Below are positions 1 to 7,869 of a stretch of DNA of 64,000 nucleotides, in pieces (position 1 is the first letter of the stretch; each line of letters opens with the position of its first letter). The DNA lies in the IMG/VR virus record IMGVR_UViG_3300031787_000029, positions 1 through 64,000 of that record; one strand, given 5' to 3'. The translations under genes were made by a program, and so were the position numbers. The notes below the pieces were generated by a model. The model saw only the letters and a list, made by a program, of their open reading frames with translations, was not told the DNA's origin and ran no database searches. Source of the stretch: a virus.

Positions 1-312
1 GATGAGTCAATAACCTCAGTCCTTCCAGAGGGAGAAGTTCCTATTCAACAAAATGAAAATGCTGATAAATCTCCAAGTTCTAATATCCGTAAAGAATGGA
101 GTAAATTTTATAACTTTGTGAAAGGTGGAAATGATAGTATGAATAAACTTCGTAAAGAAACGATGTTTATTAATATGTTGGAATCTTTTCACCCAGGAGA
201 GGCTGAGGTATTATGTCTTGTAAAAGATAAAAAACTTCAAACTAAATATAATATCACCAAAGAACTTGTATCTGAGGCGTACCCTGATATTACATGGGGG
301 AATCGTTCTTGA
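1..312 (+). CDS. DUF6433-type cyanophage protein, C-terminal part (5' end outside window)
   Basis: The frame is open from base 1 to the TGA at 310-312, so the gene starts upstream of the window. The visible 103 residues contain a basic helix followed by an ESFHPGEAEVLCLVKDKKL-like block. That block matches the C-terminal end of a small protein found in most T4-like cyanophages (DUF6433 as I remember it). Function unknown. It abuts the next gene by one base, suggesting co-transcription. Confidence 0.6.
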   Translation, partial: DESITSVLPEGEVPIQQNENADKSPSSNIRKEWSKFYNFVKGGNDSMNKLRKETMFINMLESFHPGEAEVLCLVKDKKLQTKYNITKELVSEAYPDITWGNRS

Positions 313-313
313 T

Positions 314-571
314 ATGTCAGTGAATATTATTCATGGAAATTGTGATCCCGTTCTTGCAAAAAATCGTGATCTGCCCAGGAACTCATATCTAGTTACTTAT
401 GGTATAGATGATGATGTCCAGTATGATGTAGTTCAAGCTGGATCACAAGTTGATATTTTTAATTATTATTGGGATAAGTACAGAGATGTGAGAGGTATTA
501 AATGGACGGACGGAACGATCAATCCAAAGATGTGGAACTATCAACCACCAGAGAAGAAAAAGAAAAAGTAA
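314..571 (+). CDS. Conserved cyanophage hypothetical protein, 85 aa
   Basis: The start is taken at ATG 314, just after the preceding stop, rather than the longer in-frame ATG at 266 that would overlap the upstream gene. The protein begins MSVNIIHGNCDPVLAKNRDL and ends in a run of lysines. It has no signal peptide or membrane segment. The sequence style is that of conserved cyanomyovirus proteins, but I know no function. Confidence 0.6.
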   Translation: MSVNIIHGNCDPVLAKNRDLPRNSYLVTYGIDDDVQYDVVQAGSQVDIFNYYWDKYRDVRGIKWTDGTINPKMWNYQPPEKKKKK

Positions 572-744
572 TTTCTGGTGATTTAAATATTCAAATGAAC
601 CTTGATCAAATCAAGGAAGTGAAAAAACAGTATAAAAAAATTAAAAGGTATATGCGATCTTCTATTTACACTGTAGCCATGATGGACGGAAGAGAACAAA
701 TCGTAAGTCGTTTACTAAAGGATCAGGAGGACAATCCTACTTAA
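502..744 (+). CDS. Small basic helical protein, 80 aa
   Basis: Overlaps the upstream gene by 70 bases and ends one base before speD. Its central part (QIKEVKKQYKKIKRYMRSS) is strongly basic and helical. An internal ATG near 595 would give a shorter product without the long overlap. I kept the longer form because the extra residues are charged and in character. No function recognised. Confidence 0.5.
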   Translation: MDGRNDQSKDVELSTTREEKEKVISGDLNIQMNLDQIKEVKKQYKKIKRYMRSSIYTVAMMDGREQIVSRLLKDQEDNPT

Positions 745-1071
745 ATGGGAAAGCACTATCTTCTTAACTTGTTTGGATGCTCATTCGCTCACTTGAACGA
801 TGAGCATTTTCTTATGGATCTCTTAGAAAATGCAGCAGCTGCAAGTGGAGCAACTGTATGTCAAACTATCTTTAAAAAATTTGATCCACAAGGAGTAACT
901 GTACTCTGTTTATTATCTGAGAGTCATATAAGTATTCATACTTGGCCGGAAGATGGTAAAGCCGCATGTGATGTTTATACATGTGGAGATTGTAATCCAA
1001 AAATAGGATGTGATATAATAATTGCACAACTAAATGCAACAAATCACACACTAAGTTATATTGAGCGTTAA
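745..1071 (+). CDS. speD: S-adenosylmethionine decarboxylase proenzyme (SpeD)
   Basis: A pyruvoyl enzyme that decarboxylates S-adenosylmethionine to give the aminopropyl donor for spermidine. The 108-residue protein carries the diagnostic self-cleavage motif SESHISIHTWPE (about residues 58-69), where cleavage before Ser60 makes the pyruvoyl group. The conserved Cys80 is in the VYTCG block. Its length fits the small bacterial/archaeal class (about 110-130). speD is a known cyanophage auxiliary metabolic gene; polyamines may help condense phage DNA or sustain the host. It directly follows a small conserved gene, and a late-type box lies just downstream. Confidence 0.92.
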   Translation: MGKHYLLNLFGCSFAHLNDEHFLMDLLENAAAASGATVCQTIFKKFDPQGVTVLCLLSESHISIHTWPEDGKAACDVYTCGDCNPKIGCDIIIAQLNATNHTLSYIER

Positions 1072-1079
1072 CTAAATAC
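1072..1079 (+). promoter_or_regulatory. T4-like late promoter box (CTAAATAC)
   Basis: The octamer overlaps the end of speD and lies 20 bases before the next start codon (1099). It fits the TATAAATA-type -10 box used by T4-like late sigma factors. The assignment is by motif and position only. Confidence 0.4.
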
Positions 1080-1098
1080 ACTATATCTGGAGAAGTAT

Positions 1099-1416
1099 AT
1101 GCTCTCTACTCAATACCGTCTTCGCCTAGAAGCAATCTGTGAACGAATTGCAAAAGGTGAATCTGTAGAGCTAAGTGATATGATATGGGCAGAAAAATTA
1201 TCTAAGTCTAACAGAAGTGCAGCAACAATTTTAAGACAAGCAAGACGACGTGCTGCTAATCCCAATATGCAAGAAGGTGATATGGATGACTTTATGAATC
1301 AACTAGATTTAGGTGATCCAGATCCTTCAAATCATAGAACAGGATTCAATAGTGTAGATGATATAATCGACTTCTTTTCTGGTGATAAACCAGATGATTG
1401 GAGACAAAGAGATTAA
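1099..1416 (+). CDS. Conserved cyanophage hypothetical protein, 105 aa
   Basis: Helical N-terminus with a basic patch (ILRQARRRAANPN) and an acidic C-terminus (MDDFMNQLDLGDPDP..). An RBS-like GGAGAAG lies about 7 bases before the ATG. It is preceded by a late box and followed by the promoter at 1441, so it ends a transcription unit. No domain recognised; the basic/acidic split is often seen in nucleic-acid-associated phage proteins. Confidence 0.6.
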   Translation: MLSTQYRLRLEAICERIAKGESVELSDMIWAEKLSKSNRSAATILRQARRRAANPNMQEGDMDDFMNQLDLGDPDPSNHRTGFNSVDDIIDFFSGDKPDDWRQRD

Positions 1417-1440
1417 TTGTAACAAATAATACAAAATAAC

Positions 1441-1470
1441 TTGCATAGATAGTATGAATAGAGGTATAAT
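1441..1470 (+). promoter_or_regulatory. Sigma70-type promoter (TTGCAT-18-TATAAT)
   Basis: A perfect TATAAT (1465-1470) sits 18 bp after TTGCAT (1441-1446), 21 bp before the start of the next small gene. It is likely an early promoter for the cluster of tiny genes to about 2272, which ends at a terminator. Confidence 0.6.
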
Positions 1471-1490
1471 AATCCTCTAACGTTCATCCT

Positions 1491-1691
1491 ATGACTAAGG
1501 CACTTTTGCTTTTGGCATGGGTTCCACTTCTTTCTGTTTCTACGCCACAACCAAAGTCATTTCCTGTGAGTATAAGTTGTGACGCAGCGTGGGAACTAAT
1601 GGACATCGTTAAAAACGACGATGTAGTTATTCAAAGAGTAGAAGACCGATTGCTATTAGAACTCCGAAAGGATGTTGTCAATAAGTGCTAA
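1491..1691 (+). CDS. Small exported protein, 66 aa
   Basis: Starts with a signal-peptide-like stretch (MTKALLLLAWVPLLSVS) followed by a short polar domain with two cysteines. It would be secreted or membrane-anchored in the host. It is the first gene after the promoter at 1441. Function unknown. Confidence 0.55.
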   Translation: MTKALLLLAWVPLLSVSTPQPKSFPVSISCDAAWELMDIVKNDDVVIQRVEDRLLLELRKDVVNKC

Positions 1692-1738
1692 AACTGAATA
1701 GGACGGAAGTAAGCCGACTCGGAACGGATCGTTCATCT

Positions 1739-1894
1739 ATGGAAGCATTCCTTTTAACTTGTCTTCAGGCCAATTTTATTATTGGGAGGGTAATTACCCA
1801 TCCAAAATTGGACGCTCAACAAAGAAATGATATAGTTTGGGAGGTTAAACAAGTAACTAAAAAAGGTTGCTTTATAGACGCAAAAGCCGACTGA
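1739..1894 (+). CDS. Small hypothetical protein, 51 aa
   Basis: Begins MEAFLLTCLQANFIIGRV, a hydrophobic N-terminus that could be a short membrane or signal segment, followed by a charged helix. The frame stays open back to a GTG at 1685 that overlaps the previous stop, so a longer 69-residue form with an N-terminal extension is possible. Function unknown. Confidence 0.5.
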   Translation: MEAFLLTCLQANFIIGRVITHPKLDAQQRNDIVWEVKQVTKKGCFIDAKAD

Positions 1895-1932
1895 AGGAAC
1901 GCTCTTTAGCCTCAAAATTAAGGAGAACCCTA

Positions 1933-2091
1933 ATGTCTAAAGTCGTTTATAGAGGGTGTCAGTACGACACTGAAGATGCAAAGAAAGAGTATGTGTCTTG
2001 GTATAACAAAACACACGCTCCTGCTCATCCACAAAATACATATCGTGGAGTAGCGTATCGTCCATGCAAAAACATGGAGGTGCAGAAGTGA
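1933..2091 (+). CDS. DUF4278-like small protein, 52 aa
   Basis: Contains the YRGxxY pattern twice (VVYRGCQYD near the N-terminus and TYRGVAYRP near the C-terminus), typical of the short cyanobacterial and cyanophage DUF4278 family. Preceded by an AAGGAGAA ribosome-binding site. The longer in-frame start upstream is rejected because it would overlap the previous gene. Molecular function unknown. Confidence 0.6.
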   Translation: MSKVVYRGCQYDTEDAKKEYVSWYNKTHAPAHPQNTYRGVAYRPCKNMEVQK

Positions 2092-2186
2092 AAAAACTTA
2101 ACTTCCTACAACTCATTAAAGAACAAAAACAAAAACAAGATCGTCGTTATCAAGCTCAACTTGCACAATTAGTAGGGGCAAAATGA
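2088..2186 (+). CDS. Tiny basic Gln/Lys-rich peptide, 32 aa
   Basis: A GTG start overlaps the previous stop (GTGA), the usual coupling in this genome. The product is a highly charged helix (KEQKQKQDRRYQAQLAQL). Too short for domain recognition. Supported mainly by tight overlaps at both ends. Confidence 0.4.
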   Translation: MKKLNFLQLIKEQKQKQDRRYQAQLAQLVGAK

Positions 2187-2272
2187 TGGCACAAATCATC
2201 ATATCGTCTACTGCTGCAATTGCTTTAACTACGATAATGTTATCCTTGTATATTCAATGGATTTATAAGTAA
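2183..2272 (+). CDS. Tiny single-pass membrane peptide, 29 aa
   Basis: Overlaps the previous stop (ATGA) and encodes one continuous hydrophobic helix, IIISSTAAIALTTIMLSLY, with a short charged tail. It ends just before a strong terminator. It resembles the tiny membrane peptides common in cyanophages; role unknown. Confidence 0.4.
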   Translation: MMAQIIISSTAAIALTTIMLSLYIQWIYK

Positions 2273-2280
2273 ATTATTGA

Positions 2281-2305
2281 GGAGGGTTGATCCCCTCCTT
2301 TTTTT
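2281..2305 (+). terminator. Rho-independent terminator
   Basis: GGAGGG-TTGAT-CCCCTCC stem-loop followed directly by seven T residues. It ends the small-gene operon that starts at the promoter near 1441. Confidence 0.85.
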
Positions 2306-2336
2306 ATGGTAAAATGGATGAGAGAACTATTATTCC

Positions 2337-2504
2337 ATGGATAAAGAAAGACTAAAATTAATCGTAAGAAATTTGGAATCACTTGTAGATGCACTTAAAT
2401 CTGAAGTTTATTCGGATCCAGATTCTTACAAACAACCAAAAGAAAACCTGAATCATATCAGTGATTATGATGAGGTTTTTGACGACGATGGATACCCAGA
2501 TTGA
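2337..2504 (+). CDS. Small acidic hypothetical protein, 55 aa
   Basis: ATG after the terminator at 2305; ends nine bases before thyX. Short helical N-terminus, then an acidic tail (DYDEVFDDDGYPD). Such thyX-adjacent acidic peptides are common in cyanophages. Function unknown. Confidence 0.5.
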   Translation: MDKERLKLIVRNLESLVDALKSEVYSDPDSYKQPKENLNHISDYDEVFDDDGYPD

Positions 2505-2513
2505 GGAATTGAA

Positions 2514-3146
2514 ATGACTGTAAAACTTATTTCGGTAACGCCTGATGCAGAAAAAACAATGGCGTATGTTGCACGAGTTAGTAATCCTGCGAATCAAGAC
2601 AACGAAAACTATGCCAAGTTGCTTGCTTATTGTATTAAGCATAATCATTGGTCTGTTTTTGAACAGTCTTTTATGACTCTTGAAATTGAAACGAATCGTG
2701 GTATCGCAGCCCAAATCCTTCGACACCGTTCGTTTACATATCAAGAATTTTCACAACGTTATGCAGATTCTTCTTTGTTGAGTGACTATATTCCTGTTCC
2801 AGATCTTCGTCGTCAAGATACCAAGAATCGTCAGAACTCAATTGATGATATTCCAGACTATGAGAAACTGACTCTTCAAAGTAAGATTCAAGAACACTTC
2901 GCACAATCAATGCAACTTTATAAACAACTTCTTTCTCATGGTGTTGCAAAGGAGTGTGCTCGTTTTGTTCTTCCCTTGGCTACACCTACACGTATCTACA
3001 TGTCTGGCTCTTGCCGTAGTTGGATTCATTATATCAATCTGCGTTCTGAAAATGGAACTCAAAAAGAACACATGGATATTGCCTTGGCTTGCAAAGAAGT
3101 CTTTAAAGAACAGTTCCCTTCAGTGGCTGAAGCACTGGAATGGTAA
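2514..3146 (+). CDS. thyX: FAD-dependent thymidylate synthase ThyX
   Basis: Makes dTMP from dUMP using FAD and methylenetetrahydrofolate, feeding nucleotide supply for phage replication. The ThyX signature RHRxxTxxExSxRY is complete (RHRSFTYQEFSQRY, residues 70-83), and the C-terminal LP.A..T......R.W.H block is visible (LPLATPTRIYMSGSCRSW). Length 210 fits the family. Preceded by a GAGGAATTGAA ribosome-binding region. T4 itself uses the unrelated ThyA-type enzyme (td); ThyX is typical of cyanophages. Confidence 0.95.
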   Translation: MTVKLISVTPDAEKTMAYVARVSNPANQDNENYAKLLAYCIKHNHWSVFEQSFMTLEIETNRGIAAQILRHRSFTYQEFSQRYADSSLLSDYIPVPDLRRQDTKNRQNSIDDIPDYEKLTLQSKIQEHFAQSMQLYKQLLSHGVAKECARFVLPLATPTRIYMSGSCRSWIHYINLRSENGTQKEHMDIALACKEVFKEQFPSVAEALEW

Positions 3147-3179
3147 CTATATAAAATTGCCCCTATAGGAGGTATAATC

Positions 3180-3362
3180 ATGTACTATCAAACACAAGCC
3201 CTATCCAAAGACAATGGTTGGACAACATGCACAATTGTAGACAATTCAAATAAAGATAAGTGGATTGTAGAATATAATGAAGATGGAAACATGGTTAAAA
3301 AGGAAATAAATCCAGAAGAAATTCATAGTTTAGATTATTCAATTATGGAGTTGAGCCAATAA
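3180..3362 (+). CDS. Small hypothetical protein, 60 aa
   Basis: Preceded by an excellent TAGGAGGT ribosome-binding site. Polar, beta-rich-looking protein with no cysteine cluster or membrane segment. Lies between thyX and the first glycosyltransferase, one base from the latter. Function unknown. Confidence 0.55.
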   Translation: MYYQTQALSKDNGWTTCTIVDNSNKDKWIVEYNEDGNMVKKEINPEEIHSLDYSIMELSQ

Positions 3363-3363
3363 A

Positions 3364-4506
3364 ATGTCTGTATCTATTATATGTGCCTGTAAAAATAGGT
3401 TGAATGCTCTTAAAATTTCTTTGAGTTCTTGGTTGTTATTTGACGAAGTAAAAGAAATTATTATTGTTGATTGGAGTTCTGATCAACCTATTCATCATTT
3501 AGCTTCTTTGAGTTCTAGAATCAAAGTCATTAGAGTTAATAATGAAGAATATTTCAATCAATCGCAACCATTAAATCTTGCAGCTAGATTTGCAACACAA
3601 GAAAATATACTCAAATTAGATTGTGATCATATCCTAAATCCTTATTATAATTTTTTTAATATCCATAGTTTCGGTCGAAAAGGTATTTTTTATACTGGAA
3701 TTAATGATAAAGTTGATGATCCTTGTGTGCATCCTCTTTGGGGAATTCTTTATGTTAGAAAAGAAGACTTTATTAACGTAAATGGATTTAATGAAAAGAT
3801 GGGTAAATATTATGCTGTTGAAGATGATGAATTAGTAATGCGCCTAAGAACCTTTGGATTGGAAGCGTTACCAATTCATTTAAAAGTTCTTTCTGCTATC
3901 CATATTCCACATCCAGATAGGGTTAGGGTAGAAAATTTTGAAGGATATGAAGAGTCTTCAGAAAAATTTGATGAGAATGCATTTGAGATCTATCAAGAAA
4001 CTACTGGTAAAGAACATCCTCAAGGTATGTTAGGTTTGTTAGATCCATCTGTTCAATTAGTAAAATATTCTCATTTGGCTAGAGAACATAAAGAGAAAAA
4101 CATGCATGAGTTTGGAGTTAAAAACTTTATTAATAATCCAAACGTTAAAAGACATATAGATGATAGGAAAGGCTATTATCGATATAAATTATTTGACTGG
4201 AAAACTAAAGAAGTTCTCCCTGGTGTCTTTTTAGCTAAGAAAAAAGAACTTTATAAACCAGAAGAGTTGGAAGAACTGAATAACAAAATCGAATTAGAAG
4301 TTGATGTTGCTTTTGAAAAAGAAAAACTTCATGAACTTCAAAATTTAGAGGAAGAAACTTTTTCTGAGTTGGAAAGACTTATGGAAGAGATTCAGTGTGA
4401 TGATGAAGAAGAAGTTCAAGATAACTCTGAAGAAGTAGAAAATGTAGAAGAAGAACTACATGATGTCGAACAGATTTTAAAGAAAATTGAGCCTACAAAT
4501 ATCTAA
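3364..4506 (+). CDS. GT-A family glycosyltransferase with acidic coiled-coil tail
   Basis: Nucleotide-sugar-dependent glycosyltransferase. The N-terminal 250 residues show the GT2-type order: SVSIICACKNR start strand, VDWSSD, a metal-binding DxD-type motif (KLDCDHILNPYYNFF, about 85-99), a PLWG acceptor loop and the catalytic-type EDDELVMRL (about 153). The galactosyltransferase-like 7C pattern (GG/NGFNEKMGxYxxxEDDE) is present. Residues about 300-380 form an extremely Glu-rich coiled coil lacking in its downstream paralogue. Likely targets are phage DNA, virion protein or host surface glycans; the sequence does not say which. Confidence 0.8.
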   Translation: MSVSIICACKNRLNALKISLSSWLLFDEVKEIIIVDWSSDQPIHHLASLSSRIKVIRVNNEEYFNQSQPLNLAARFATQENILKLDCDHILNPYYNFFNIHSFGRKGIFYTGINDKVDDPCVHPLWGILYVRKEDFINVNGFNEKMGKYYAVEDDELVMRLRTFGLEALPIHLKVLSAIHIPHPDRVRVENFEGYEESSEKFDENAFEIYQETTGKEHPQGMLGLLDPSVQLVKYSHLAREHKEKNMHEFGVKNFINNPNVKRHIDDRKGYYRYKLFDWKTKEVLPGVFLAKKKELYKPEELEELNNKIELEVDVAFEKEKLHELQNLEEETFSELERLMEEIQCDDEEEVQDNSEEVENVEEELHDVEQILKKIEPTNI

Positions 4507-4515
4507 AAGTTAAAA

Positions 4516-5319
4516 ATGAGTGTGTCGGTAATTTCTGCTTGCATGAATAGGGTAGATCCTCTTAGTGTATCCATAAATTCTTGGGTTTTATTTGATGAAA
4601 TTGATGAAATTGTATTCGTAGACTGGAGTTCTGATAAGTCTTCAGATCATCTCTTGAAGATTAGTGAGAAAATAAAAAGAGTTTATGTTCCAGATCAAAA
4701 ATACTTTAACAAAACTCAGTCATTAAATCTCGCATTTAGCTTGACTAAAGGAGATAATATATTAAACTTAGATTCGGATACAATTTTGAATCCATACTAT
4801 AATTTTTTCAAACAATATGAAGTAGATGATACATGTTTTGTAAGTGGAATGTATAATCCACCACATCCATGTTATAGACCTCTATGGGGAACTTTATATG
4901 TTACTAGAAAAAACTACCAAAAAATTGGTGGGTATAATGAAAATATGGGAGAGTTTGTAGCTTGGGAAGACGATGAAATTGTAAATAGACTTCTCTTATG
5001 TGGATTAAAACATAAAAAAATACGACACACACATCAAACAGCTTTTACTCTTTCACATGACAATAAAAAGAGAATAGAAAATTTTGAGGCATATCACACC
5101 AATCAACAAATTAAAGAAGATCTTGAAAGTCTTTTGGTGAAAAAATCTAGAGATGTTGATTCTTATATCGACTATGCAATATTATCTCACCATACTGTAC
5201 TTAATATGAAAAAGTACAAAAGATATAAAGGAGATGACTTTTATGTTGATCCTGTGGTAAAATGGAATGTAGAACAAGTAGATAATCAAAACTACATTGC
5301 TCGAAAAATAACCCAATAA
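4516..5319 (+). CDS. GT-A family glycosyltransferase (tandem paralogue)
   Basis: 267 residues, clearly homologous to the gene just upstream. It shares the SVSVISACMNR start, VDWSSDKS, a DxD motif in NLDSDTILNPYYNFF, PLWGTLYV and WEDDEIVNRL. It lacks the Glu-rich tail. The nine-base gap suggests co-expression of the pair. The two may add successive sugars or act as a heterodimer; this is inference. Confidence 0.8.
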   Translation: MSVSVISACMNRVDPLSVSINSWVLFDEIDEIVFVDWSSDKSSDHLLKISEKIKRVYVPDQKYFNKTQSLNLAFSLTKGDNILNLDSDTILNPYYNFFKQYEVDDTCFVSGMYNPPHPCYRPLWGTLYVTRKNYQKIGGYNENMGEFVAWEDDEIVNRLLLCGLKHKKIRHTHQTAFTLSHDNKKRIENFEAYHTNQQIKEDLESLLVKKSRDVDSYIDYAILSHHTVLNMKKYKRYKGDDFYVDPVVKWNVEQVDNQNYIARKITQ

Positions 5320-5323
5320 ATAA
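5316..5323 (+). promoter_or_regulatory. T4-like late promoter box (ATAAATAA)
   Basis: Overlaps the end of the second glycosyltransferase, 22 bases before the ATG at 5345. Fits the late-promoter octamer seen elsewhere in this window. Confidence 0.4.
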
Positions 5324-5344
5324 ACTCATAGTCATTATTATCTT

Positions 5345-5587
5345 ATGCCCACATATCCTGTAATCAATCTTGAAACTGGCGAAACTCAAGAACTCGTAAT
5401 GTCTGTGAAAGACTATGAACAATGGAGGAAGGACAATCCTAATTGGGACAAAGATTGGTCTCAAGGATGTGCTTCTGTCGGTGAAGTCGGTGAGTGGAAA
5501 GATAAACTGATCTCCAGAAATCCAGGCTGGAATGATGTTCTCCACAAAGCCTCAAAAGCACCTGGTTCTACTGTAAAAAAACTCTAA
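5345..5587 (+). CDS. Conserved cyanophage protein upstream of phoH, 80 aa
   Basis: Begins MPTYPVINLETGETQELVMS and contains NPNWDKDWSQGC. The start resembles FmdB-type small proteins, but the paired CxxC cysteines of that family are absent. It immediately precedes phoH (no gap), as in other cyanophages. Function unknown. Confidence 0.6.
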   Translation: MPTYPVINLETGETQELVMSVKDYEQWRKDNPNWDKDWSQGCASVGEVGEWKDKLISRNPGWNDVLHKASKAPGSTVKKL

Positions 5588-6346
5588 ATGGCAAGATCAA
5601 GAAAATCATCAACTGGCAACATTGGAGTCGGAATGAGTGCCAAACAAATGAGGCGCAAAAAGCCCATTAATTCGGATTTGATGGTGGACATTTCTCCACT
5701 AACTGACAATCAAAAATTATTCTTTGATGAATATAAAAAAGGAAAGAATGTTTTTGCCTATGGTGCTGCTGGTACTGGTAAAACATTTGTAGGATTGTAC
5801 CTTGCTCTTAGAGACGTTCTTGATGAAAGAACTCCTTATGAAAAAGTTTACATTGTAAGATCTCTTGTTGCTACTCGTGAAATTGGTTTCCTTCCAGGAG
5901 ACCATGAAGATAAGTCTAGTCTTTATCAAATTCCTTATAAGAACATGTGTAAGTACATGTTTGAACTTCCATCAGATGCAGACTTTGAAATGCTCTATGG
6001 TAATCTGAAAGCTCAAGAAACAATTTCATTCTGGTCTACAAGTTTTATTCGTGGTACTACTCTTGATAATGCAATTGTCCTTGTAGATGAAATGCAAAAC
6101 TTGAACTTCCATGAATTAGATAGTATAATTACTCGTATTGGTGAAAATAGTAGGATTGTTTTTTGTGGTGACGCAACTCAATCTGACTTAATTAAAACCA
6201 ATGAAAGAAATGGAATTATTGATTTCATGAAAATTATTCGTGCAATGACATATGATTTCTCAATGGTTGAATTTGGAGTTGATGATATTGTTCGTTCTGG
6301 ACTAGTCAAAAACTACATTGTTACTAAATTGGCTCTAGGTATGTAA
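5588..6346 (+). CDS. phoH: PhoH-like ATPase
   Basis: P-loop NTPase of the PhoH family. Walker A AYGAAGTGKT lies at about residues 57-66 and Walker B AIVLVDEMQN at about 162-171, followed by a TRIGENSRIVFCGDATQSD sensor-like block, the standard PhoH order. The N-terminal 30 residues are basic and low-complexity. At 252 residues it is a single PhoH domain without KH or PIN partners. PhoH is nearly universal in marine phages; its RNA- or DNA-related role in infection is not established. The stop overlaps the exonuclease start. Confidence 0.93.
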   Translation: MARSRKSSTGNIGVGMSAKQMRRKKPINSDLMVDISPLTDNQKLFFDEYKKGKNVFAYGAAGTGKTFVGLYLALRDVLDERTPYEKVYIVRSLVATREIGFLPGDHEDKSSLYQIPYKNMCKYMFELPSDADFEMLYGNLKAQETISFWSTSFIRGTTLDNAIVLVDEMQNLNFHELDSIITRIGENSRIVFCGDATQSDLIKTNERNGIIDFMKIIRAMTYDFSMVEFGVDDIVRSGLVKNYIVTKLALGM

Positions 6347-7023
6347 TGTTCGTTCATTTAGATTATTTAAAAGAAGAAGTTGATTTACAAGCAGAAATGA
6401 TTGAAGGGACTCGTTTTTACAGAGTCCCTTCTGGTAAATTATATCCTTCAATCACTTCCGTAACTAGTTTTTACGGAAGACAAAAATTCATTGATTGGCG
6501 TAAGAAAGTTGGTGAAGAAGAAGCCAATAAGATCACTAAGGTTGCAACAGATCGAGGAACAAAATTTCATGACATTGTTGAAAAGTATTTGTTGAATGAA
6601 GACATTGACAAATACAATCCTCTTCCTGTAACGAAGTTTCTATTTCTTGCGGCAAAACCTTATCTTGATCGTATAAATAATATACATGCTTTGGAAAAGT
6701 CGCTCTATAGTGACTATTTCGGACTTGCGGGCAGAGTTGATTGTATCGCAGAGTACGAAGGGGAGCTCGCAGTTATTGACTTCAAGACTTCAAAGAAAAT
6801 AAAACCAGAAGAATGGATTGAAAATTATTTTGTCCAGGAAACAGCATATGCTTGCATGTATTATGAAATGACTGGTATTCCAGTTAAAAAATTGATTACA
6901 ATTATGGTCGCTGACAATGGAGAATGTTTTGTCTATGAAAAAAGAAACAAGGATCACTATATTAAACTTCTTACCAAATACATCCGAGAGTTCGTCACTC
7001 ACAAAACAGAAACCTATGTATAA
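6346..7023 (+). CDS. PD-(D/E)XK exonuclease, RecB/Cas4-like
   Basis: 225-residue nuclease. Visible motifs, in order: GTKFHDIVE (His75/Glu80), GRVDCIAEY (Asp132), VIDFKTSK (Asp145-x-Lys147) and QETAYACMYYEMTG (Gln164, Tyr168). This is the motif set of the Cas4/RecB exonuclease fold. It lacks a Cas4-type cysteine cluster for an iron-sulfur site. Position between phoH and the gp33-gp59-gp32 block points to recombination or replication-end processing. Confidence 0.85.
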   Translation: MFVHLDYLKEEVDLQAEMIEGTRFYRVPSGKLYPSITSVTSFYGRQKFIDWRKKVGEEEANKITKVATDRGTKFHDIVEKYLLNEDIDKYNPLPVTKFLFLAAKPYLDRINNIHALEKSLYSDYFGLAGRVDCIAEYEGELAVIDFKTSKKIKPEEWIENYFVQETAYACMYYEMTGIPVKKLITIMVADNGECFVYEKRNKDHYIKLLTKYIREFVTHKTETYV

Positions 7024-7279
7024 CAATACTGAACAAGTAGACTCACTAATAAAAGAAAAGTTTCTTTGTCAGTCAAAGTTTGCACAGGATATCGAGTATC
7101 TTGTAATGACATCTAAAATTAATTACATAGAGGCTATTGTAACCTATTGTGAAGAAAATGGAATTGAATTTGAATCGATATCAAAGTTAATTTCTAAACC
7201 ACTAAAAGAAAAATTAAGAAACGAAGCAACCCAACTTAATTTTCTTAAAAAAACAAGTCGTGCTAAATTAGTATTCTGA
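7016..7279 (+). CDS. 33: gp33-like late-transcription co-activator
   Basis: 87 residues, helical, starting at ATG 7016 inside the end of the exonuclease gene. In T4, gp33 bridges RNA polymerase and the sliding clamp to activate late transcription. The sequence contains the conserved stretch KINYIEAIVTYCEENGIE, and the C-terminus is basic-hydrophobic. The neighbours (exonuclease, gp59, gp32) reproduce the T4 order 33-59-32. The call leans on both sequence style and synteny. T4 gp33 is somewhat longer (112). Confidence 0.8.
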   Translation: MYNNTEQVDSLIKEKFLCQSKFAQDIEYLVMTSKINYIEAIVTYCEENGIEFESISKLISKPLKEKLRNEATQLNFLKKTSRAKLVF

Positions 7280-7869
7280 TGACGCCAATAGAGGTATATA
7301 AAACATACCTGGCATTCAAGAATCATTTCACTAAACCAAACTACGATTATTTTCAATATTGCGGAAAGTCCAGGGCTTCAACAGAGTCCTTTAACAAAAG
7401 GAAAGATCGTTACTTCTTTGAACGTATGTCTCGTCAGAAATCTGATGACGAGATCCGTCAATACTTCTTGGCTAATTTTGTAGAATGTGATGATCCTTCT
7501 AAACTCTGGATCGGTGAAATTATTGAGTCAGGTGAAAAAAATTACACCAACTGGTTAAAAAGATCACAAAGTCTTTCTTATCTCTTCAAAACTGAGGCTG
7601 AAGTGTTTCTACATAAAGATTCTTTTGATTCATTATTTGAGATTAAAGGTTCATCTCACCCAGATATTCTTAAAAAATATCTACAAAACGCAATATCCAT
7701 AGAAACTTTCGTTATAATGGATATAATCCTAAATTTTTCTAAAAAATTTGATAAAAAACTACTAGATCCTGTGTGGGAATCCGTCAGTTTGCGTATAAAA
7801 AAATACAAGTCTTTCCTAAATATTGATAAGGAAAAGTACACACAGACACTAAAGGAGATTGTATTGTGA
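7279..7869 (+). CDS. 59: gp59-like loader of replicative helicase gp41
   Basis: 196 residues beginning MTPIEVYKTYLAFKNHF, the characteristic gp59 opening, and containing KRKDRYFFERMSRQ. The product loads the gp41 helicase onto gp32-coated forks. It is slightly shorter than T4 gp59 (217). The start shares its A with the gp33 stop (TGATG), and the next gene overlaps its stop, implying translational coupling. Confidence 0.88.
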   Translation: MTPIEVYKTYLAFKNHFTKPNYDYFQYCGKSRASTESFNKRKDRYFFERMSRQKSDDEIRQYFLANFVECDDPSKLWIGEIIESGEKNYTNWLKRSQSLSYLFKTEAEVFLHKDSFDSLFEIKGSSHPDILKKYLQNAISIETFVIMDIILNFSKKFDKKLLDPVWESVSLRIKKYKSFLNIDKEKYTQTLKEIVL

